Positions 41,391-46,870 of a DNA stretch of 46,870 nucleotides are shown here, piece after piece (position 1 is the stretch's first letter; each line of letters begins with the position of its first letter). The stretch spans positions 2,499-49,368 of the forward strand of contig JAAMXY010001066.1 of the NCBI GenBank assembly GCA_019677205.1, in the 5' to 3' direction. The stretch comes from Pinguiococcus pyrenoidosus (lineage: Eukaryota > Sar > Pinguiophyceae > Pinguiochrysidales > Pinguiochrysidaceae). The position numbers and the translations under genes are program-made. The notes below the pieces were generated by a model that was given only the letters and a program-made list of their open reading frames with translations, made no database searches and was not told where the DNA came from.

Positions 41391-41762
41391 ACGTGCCCAA
41401 TTGGAAGACGCTGCGGACGAAGACGGAGCGGATCTGCGACAGCAGGCGTGCCGAGGTAGAAGAACGAAGACCTCTACGAGTTGGAGAAGAACCGCCGCGA
41501 TGGAAGCCGCGTCAACCGTCGCCTGTACTTCCACTACGAGCCGGGGACATTGGTGTTCGTCCTGCAGAACGTTTCGCGAGCGGACAAGGTGAGCGAGGAG
41601 ACGTCGCACAGGAAGTGGCGGAGTCGATGGGAAGGACCGTACCTTGTGCTCCGCAGGGTGTCCAAAGTGGAGTACATTGTGGCGACGGCGAGCGGTCGCG
41701 GAGTACGATTCCACGCAATCAACATGAAGCCGGCACAACTTCCCGCGGAGACATTCTCGTGA
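41390..41762 (+). pseudogene. Remnant of a gypsy-type retrotransposon integrase C-terminus
   Basis: Two frames together give the end of a Ty3/gypsy integrase. One (from about 41393) reads LRTKTERICDSRRAEVEE. The other (from about 41460) reads DLYELEKNRRDG..VNRRLYFHYEPGTLVFVLQN and then HRKWRSRWEGPYLVLRRVS and EYIV. The W-x-GPY-x-VL core is the GPY/F module typical of gypsy integrases. A frameshift separates the halves (between about 41455 and 41490), and no reverse transcriptase, RNase H or integrase catalytic core is present in the window, so this is a dead fragment. LTRs were not identified. A minus-strand frame of 268 codons over the same DNA is a shadow. Confidence 0.7.
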
Positions 41763-42371
41763 TCCTCGCGAGTTTCCTGCTGGAGGGTCGAGGGATGTCA
41801 CGCCGCGTACGCGCGGGTGCACGGGGGGGAGCTTGCGTGCTGCCCGTACAGCGTCGGGAATGGGAAGCAAACGGGATTGGATGAGCAGGTAGCAATGGCC
41901 AGTCAGGATTGAGAGGTGATGACTGCATTGGGGTTGGAGCAATAGGAAGGGGGCAAGAAGGGGAAGATCGTAGTGAGTGGCTGGCAGCGGAGGGGCCTCA
42001 GCCACACAAGTCATCTTAGCATCCACGTTCTCTATATTTGGTGCCCTTTGACGTCGATCTGCCGCGCTACTCGCTCCTCTGTGGTCAGCCACGCGACTAT
42101 CACTCTATCCCAAGTTTCACGGCCCAACCATAATCAGTTGGGGCGTCACATCTACGATACTACTTATGTAACCTACTACTTACTTTGTCTTCACTACTGT
42201 TACAATTTATTGCTTTTAGAATATATTTATGGTTCATGAGATATAAATCAGATATGAAATAGGTGTCATAAGGATCAAGCAGAACTTTGAACATGTAGGG
42301 GCAAGGCCGATTCGCGGCGGAACGCCTCTCTGTCCGTCTCTGAGGCTCTCGGAACGCCGCGTGTGCTCAGC
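41763..42371. promoter_or_regulatory. Upstream region of serine acetyltransferase, AT-rich
   Basis: About 600 bp from the retroelement remnant to the SAT start codon. The first 200 bp may still be element-derived. About 42150-42290 is AT-rich (tttattgcttttagaatatatttatgg region) and is the likely core promoter. No gene is visible. Confidence 0.4.
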
Positions 42372-43357
42372 ATGCACCTCGCACGCGTTCTCGCGCTGCT
42401 GTCACCATGCCTGGCCTTCTCTCCGCAGTCCCGGCGAGTGGCGCCGGCGCGGCGCCTCGCTGCCACGCACAGCTTGGGCCCGCTGGTGAAGGGAGATGAA
42501 GTTTGGAACGTGATGCGCGCGGAGGCGGAGCGAAGCGCCGCCACGGAGCCGCTGCTGGTCAGCTTTCTGCACAGCACCATTTTGAACCACAATAGTCTGG
42601 AGAGCGCCATCGCCTTTCACATGGCCAACAAGCTTCAGAGCCCCAGCATGATCAGCACGCAGGTGCAGGCGTTGTTCATGGAGGCGCTGGACAAGGCGCC
42701 GCTGTTTCGGGAGTCCGTGCGCAGGGACATTCGCGCGGTGGTGGAGAGAGACCCCGCCACGCAGACGTACATGGACGTGCTGCTGTACTTTAAAGGTGTG
42801 CGGCGCTGAGATGCTGAGGGAACGGGCGGGGTTGGCACTGGCTGACGGGCGCTCTTGCAGGCTTTCATGCGCTGCTGGCGCACCGGGTGTCTCACTGGCT
42901 GTGGAACTCGGGGCGGCAGGTGCTGGCGAGCTTCCTGCACAGTCAGGCCAACCAGAAGTTTCAGATCGACATCCATCCGGGGGCGCGGCTGGGCGATGGG
43001 CTGTTCATCGACCATGGCACTGGGATTGTCATTGGCGAGACCGTCGTGGTGGGACAGAACGTGTCCATCCTGCACCACGTGACCCTCGGAGGCTCCGGGC
43101 GACGAAACGTGGATCGGCACCCGAAAGTGGGGAACAACGTGCTCATCGGCGCGGGGGCGTCCATCCTGGGCCCCATAGAGATCGGCGACAGCGTCATCGT
43201 CGGCGCGGGATCCATGGTGCAGAACAACATCCCGCCCTACACGGTCGTCGCGGGAGTGCCCGCGAGGACCATCGGCAGGACGGCGGGCAAGCCAAGTAGC
43301 GAGATGAAGCAGGAACTGGTGGAGAAGCAGATGAATCTCGGCGGGATGGGGATCTGA
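42372..43357 (+). CDS. Plastid serine O-acetyltransferase
   Basis: Makes O-acetylserine from serine and acetyl-CoA, the first committed step of cysteine synthesis. Two exons (42372-42795 and 42861-43357) with a 65-nt intron (AAAG|GTGTGC to CTTGCAG) give 306 residues. The N-terminus MHLARVLALLSPCLA-FSPQSRR is a signal peptide plus ASAFAP-like Phe site and basic transit region, so plastid location is inferred. The N-terminal helical SAT domain includes SFLHSTILNHNSLESAIAFH and a DxxA-type helix. The C-terminal left-handed beta helix carries DIHPGARLGDGLFIDHGTG (with catalytic His), VSILHHVTLGGSG, KVGNNVLIGAGA and VVAGVPARTIG. The protein ends EKQMNLGGMGI; a C-terminal Ile is the residue plant and bacterial SATs insert into O-acetylserine (thiol) lyase to form the cysteine synthase complex. 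Confidence 0.94.
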
Positions 43358-43517
43358 TCGAGGGTGCGCGCGGGAGCGCCGAGGAGACGATCAAAACGAT
43401 TCGCCGCTCCTCTTGCCGCGGGAGACACTCGTCGCCCGGGTTTTGCCCCACTCCTCGTACTCCAAATCTCCATGCACATCATCACATCACCTTCCACGGC
43501 GGGACCGTCGCTCAAGA

Positions 43518-45982
43518 TCACTTCTTGTCTCCTTCGGTCCAGACGCGAGGCAGGCGGTGCCAGGGCATTCGCTTCCGAACCTCAAGCACGTCACCAACGC
43601 TGATCACCGCGCCTTGCTCGCGGTGCAGCAGATTCTGGCCAAAGTAGACCTCCTTGTGCCACTTCTTCTTGTACCCGAGGTGCTTGCCACTGCGGAAGGA
43701 CTGCAGCGTTTTCCGCGGCTCCTCCGGGACCGGCCGCGTACCGTTCACTTGGTTCACGCTGGGCACGGTGCAGCGGCTGCACGGCTTCATCACATCCAGC
43801 ACGAAGTCACGGCACGGCGTGATGACCTGCGCCCAGCTGTCCTCGTCCCACGCCTCCGCGCCGCTTACAACGATGTTGGGGCGGAAGCGGCGCATGTCGA
43901 TCCCGGCCACCCTGCGGTAGAAAGGCTGGCACTTGGGCTGCGCGTCGAACACGGAGAGATGCGAGTGGTCCGGAATGGGCTCCGACGCGCAGTACTTGTG
44001 CTTGTAGCAGACCTGGACCGAGCAGGGCACGCCCTCGATCTCGACGATCCGCTTCGCCAGCGCGTCCATCGCGACTTCGTAGGAGGCGAAGACGACTTCA
44101 AAGCCGTCGGAATGGTTCGGATTGAGCTGCACACTGCGGACGCTCCCCAGCTTGGACATGGCCGCCAGCACGCTGGACTCGGCCGGGAGGGCGCACTTCT
44201 TCGGCACGATGATCCGCACGAAGCCATCCTGGGTCCTCGTGGGCAGATCGAAGGGGACGCCCACCGAAGTCGGCTCGTCCTTCGCGTCCAACTTGGCGGG
44301 TCGGCCGAGCCGCGCATTGAGGTCCGCGAGGCTGGCCTCGTTCGTTATCAAGAAGGGAAAGCCGTCGGCGAAGGAGATCGACACATCAGGATTCTGCGGC
44401 GGGTTCGACCGGTGGTACGCGTTGGGGTTGTAGGACAGCGTCCCACCGTAGTCCTTGTCGATGCCGCGGACGTAGTCGTTCGCCATCCGAATCAGGCGGA
44501 GCCGGGGCGTGTCGAGGTACTCGCAGAGCCACTCGGCGGCGGCATCGCCTTGATCAATCCCCACGACCTCGTCCGACCAGATGCGCACTTCGATCTCGCG
44601 GCCCTCCTCGATGGCGGGCACTTCCACGGGATGAGGCGCATTCGGCAGCGAGCCGGTCAGCAAGACGCTGTCGTTGTCGCCTGGGAGGACGCTGAGCGTG
44701 AGGAGTCGGGCGGTCGACCGAGCCCACAGCTTCGCTTGCTTCCGTACCTCGTGGGAGCGACGGCGCAATGGTCGCCAAGTGCGGGTTCTGCCGTTGCGTG
44801 ACCATGTAGGCCCGCTTCTCGCTGTCCGAGCTCATCTTCACGATGAGCCACTGACGATCGTACAGGAAGCCACGAGGTCCAACCTGTGCGGCCAAGAAGG
44901 GCACCCGGCAAGCATTAGGACTTCCGGCAGCGCCCCGACAGCGTCTTGCCAGCGGATTCGGGTACCTCCCCCGCTGTGAGGTGCACCGCTCCGCAGGACT
45001 TGATCGGGTAGACGATGATCTGCGTGACGGTGACGTACTCCACGCCCGCGCGCTGTAGATAGCGAAGCAGGGCATAGACGACGATGCTGAGACTCAAAGC
45101 CGGAATGAAGACGACAAGCGTCGCGCTGAGCAGTCGCAGCGCGCCAAGTCTAGGACCAAAGAACGTTACAATGCGCGAACAGCCCCGAGGTGCAAGCCCT
45201 GGAGCACGGTTAGGCCGTCGGGCGGCGAGCGCGGGCTCTCAAACACGCGACTACTGCAAATGATGCCACGAGGGCCATCTATGAACGGTGCTCAGCTCGA
45301 GAGGCCGAGCGAGACTTACGGCGTTGCCACAGCTAGAGAGCCCAGCAGTCGCTCGGTATAGTCCACCCCAACCATCCAGTCTTGAAGGAAGCTCTCGCGG
45401 AAGGTCTCAAAGATTGCGGAAAGCCAGGGGGAGGGCAGATGAGGGCCGTTCACCGAACTGTGGATGGCCAGGTACTGCAGCACGTAGAACGCGTAGAGCG
45501 TCAACAGCGCGGCCACGGTGCCGGCGCCCAGCAAGCTCAGCAGAGTGACCGAAAAGGCCTGCGTCACCAACAAGACGAAGGGCCAGCGGCCGCGGCGGGT
45601 GAGTTCCACAGTCAACCGAGATACGCCAGGTCCGAAGGCTACTGAAGATGACGGGCTTCTCTTCTCCTGCGCCTTCGGCACATCCGTCACCGCCTTTCCC
45701 CCCTTCAAGAGCAACACACATGCTGCGGCACTTCTTGCCGTTGCCCACTCGGTGCAGAGCGACGCAATGCAACTCCGGTAGCCCGCTCTTTCCCGCGGCC
45801 TTCTGCGTCCGCCATCCACACGGAGCAGAAGCCTTCCTGACACCACTTGGCACTTCGGGGTCGGGTTCAGCAGCCAGACGCCGCTGCAGCTCTTCTGCGG
45901 TGCGTTTCAGAAGCTGTACCCAGCTCCACTGGTGACTCACCGTCGCGGTGCCCATCTTCATGTCTCGGTCGGCGCGCTTCAT
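43518..45982 (-). CDS. mARC-type MOSC protein with membrane N-terminus and RRM-like insert
   Basis: Molybdenum-cofactor reductase related to mitochondrial amidoxime reducing component (mARC). The exons read confidently are 45149-44966, 44883-44748 and 44680-43518. The introns are 82 nt (GAG|GTACCC to GCACAG) and 67 nt (CGAG|GTACGG to CTCCCAG), and both restore family sequence. MOSC_N motifs: IIVYPIKSCGAV, GFLYDRQWLIV, MVTQRQNPHLA. MOSC motifs: FPFLITNEASLADLN, FRPNIVVSG, EDSW, and PCSRC, whose second Cys should bind molybdenum. About 110-120 extra residues lie between LNARL and FRPNIVV and look like an RRM/ferredoxin-type fold. Upstream, an exon ending at 45320 (donor ACGCC|GTAAGT) matches in phase the acceptor at 45150 and adds two more membrane helices to the one in LSATLVVFIPALSLSIVVYALL. 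The first exon and start are uncertain; ATG 45982 (MKRADRDMKM), joined by an intron within about 45660-45850, is a tentative start. Confidence 0.75.
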
Positions 45983-46870
45983 GATGAGCTCGATCTGCTT
46001 TGCGCGAGTGAAGACTTGGTGTGCTTGTGCTTGCGATCTTGTGGACGTCCACGTTCAAAAGACAAAGAGGGGCCTTTCGCTCTACAACCAGAACTCGTAA
46101 AAACACGTTGGCATTCGCTTGGAGAAGGCGCAGTGCTGTAGCGCGTTCCACATGTGTGCGCGCTTCCAACGGCGGCGCGGGGGGAGGTTCTGCTCCGCAA
46201 AAGCGCTTGGGGAATTTCGACGAACAACTGCATACCTCTCCTGCTAAAGCTGTCTGTGCGCTGTCCAACGCCCATTTAACCTACGATTTCAAAGTTTCTT
46301 AAAAAGGGCCACACAAGGCCACGATAACAGCGAGTCTGCGGCGCACTCCACCATCCGGCTTGGATTGGCCAGAATGCTAATCTTTTCAATTCTTTTGCTC
46401 CGGTCTTCCGTGTAACGATTGGATCCGTTCGGGCGCTATGAAGGCGTATTCTGCCATGCGCAAAGCTCGGAAAGGACGATTGGTGCAGGGCCGCGGTTGC
46501 CAACCGCAATTTCGAGTGGCCGTCCCAGCTGCCCTGTCGTTTCTTCCCTTGGGCTCCTCCGCTTAGCTCGCTGTGCTACGTTGCGAGGAAATACGGTTTC
46601 GAACTGCAACTTGTTTTGCCCGCTAGCAGGCTAGCGCAGCGCCATCGGTTCTCCCAGCCCAGCGTCGAGCTAGCTTACGTGATCTCTGATCCAACGGGCG
46701 CGCATTGCAGTTGCAGTTGCAGAAGTTGCACGTCTCCTGAGGAGGTTTTTCGGGGCGCTTCAGTTTCAGTGCAATTCCGAGTTTTTGGGTTTTTTGGTTT
46801 TTTTTAATAATTCCTATTACCAGACCATTATTACCAGACCATGACAGACGGACACGACCAGATTGCCTGC
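45983..46870. other. End of window, no gene recognised
   Basis: 888 bp with only short open frames and no family match. The first few hundred bases are presumably the promoter of the minus-strand mARC gene. Near the right edge are a T-rich run (about 46784-46806) and a doubled ATTACCAGACCAT unit (about 46816-46842). A gene running in from beyond the window cannot be excluded. Confidence 0.5.

Noticed and set aside
41286-42092. Minus-strand frame of 268 codons
   Set aside because: It lies opposite the gypsy integrase fragment and has no recognisable features; the plus strand gives the GPY/F motif.
45220-45285. Short ATG frame (MALVASFAVVAC...) on the minus strand as first exon of the mARC gene
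   Set aside because: It looks signal-peptide-like, but none of its GT sites gives the phase needed by the acceptor at 45150, whereas the donor at 45320 does.

Overview
This is a nuclear contig from a eukaryote, very probably a single-celled alga whose plastid was taken up by secondary endosymbiosis of a red alga (stramenopile, haptophyte or a relative). Four observations support this. (1) The genes are typical eukaryotic housekeeping genes: histones H2A and H2B, primase PRIM1, CDC20, SKI3, UTP21, a RAD51 paralog and mARC. (2) They are split by short GT-AG introns, mostly 65-100 nt. (3) Three metabolic proteins start with a signal peptide followed directly by an ASAFAP-like cleavage motif (G-FSP in IspF, A-FSP in serine acetyltransferase, A-WP in a rhodanese), the bipartite presequence used to enter complex red plastids. 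(4) The two giant genes carry long PSxxPS repeat tracts, familiar from heterokont surface proteins. The DNA is GC-rich, with AT-rich islands between genes. I cannot name the species.

Layout. 1-926: no confident gene. 1076-2280: divergent H2B(-)/H2A(+) pair around a shared promoter. 2647-5025: PDZ/PA-domain protein (-). 5353-6804: primase small subunit (+). 7038-8384: CDC20 (-). 8934-9755: plastid IspF (+). 10179-14219: SKI3-like TPR protein (-). 14634-22605 and 23413-31259: two tandem giant membrane proteins (-). 32084-32834: plastid rhodanese (-). 33328-37041: UTP21/WDR36 (-). 37404-38071: small C2HC zinc-finger protein (+). 38507-39322: XRCC2-like recombinase paralog (+). 39352-40767: unrecognised conserved-looking protein (-). 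About 41390-41762: decayed gypsy-type integrase tail (+). 42372-43357: plastid serine acetyltransferase (+). 43518 to about 45982: mARC-type MOSC protein with unusual additions (-). 45983-46870: nothing recognised.

The centre of interest is the tandem pair of giant genes, which fill about 16.6 kb. Each protein has a signal peptide, PSxxPS spacers, a first cysteine-rich block, a second PSxxPS spacer, a second cysteine-rich block of ephrin-receptor-like/GCC2-GCC3 type, roughly eight membrane helices and a cytosolic tail of about 650 residues. Their shared order of parts and matching intron phases show that one arose from the other. They look like cell-surface adhesin/sensor proteins joined to a channel-like membrane core. 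A second oddity is the mARC gene, which has an RRM-like insert inside its MOSC region and a multi-helix membrane N-terminus.

Most other genes are ordinary single-copy housekeeping genes with no operon logic. Spliced models were built by hand from splice motifs, reading phase and family conservation. Splice sites described as exact keep frame and restore family sequence, but no transcript data were available.
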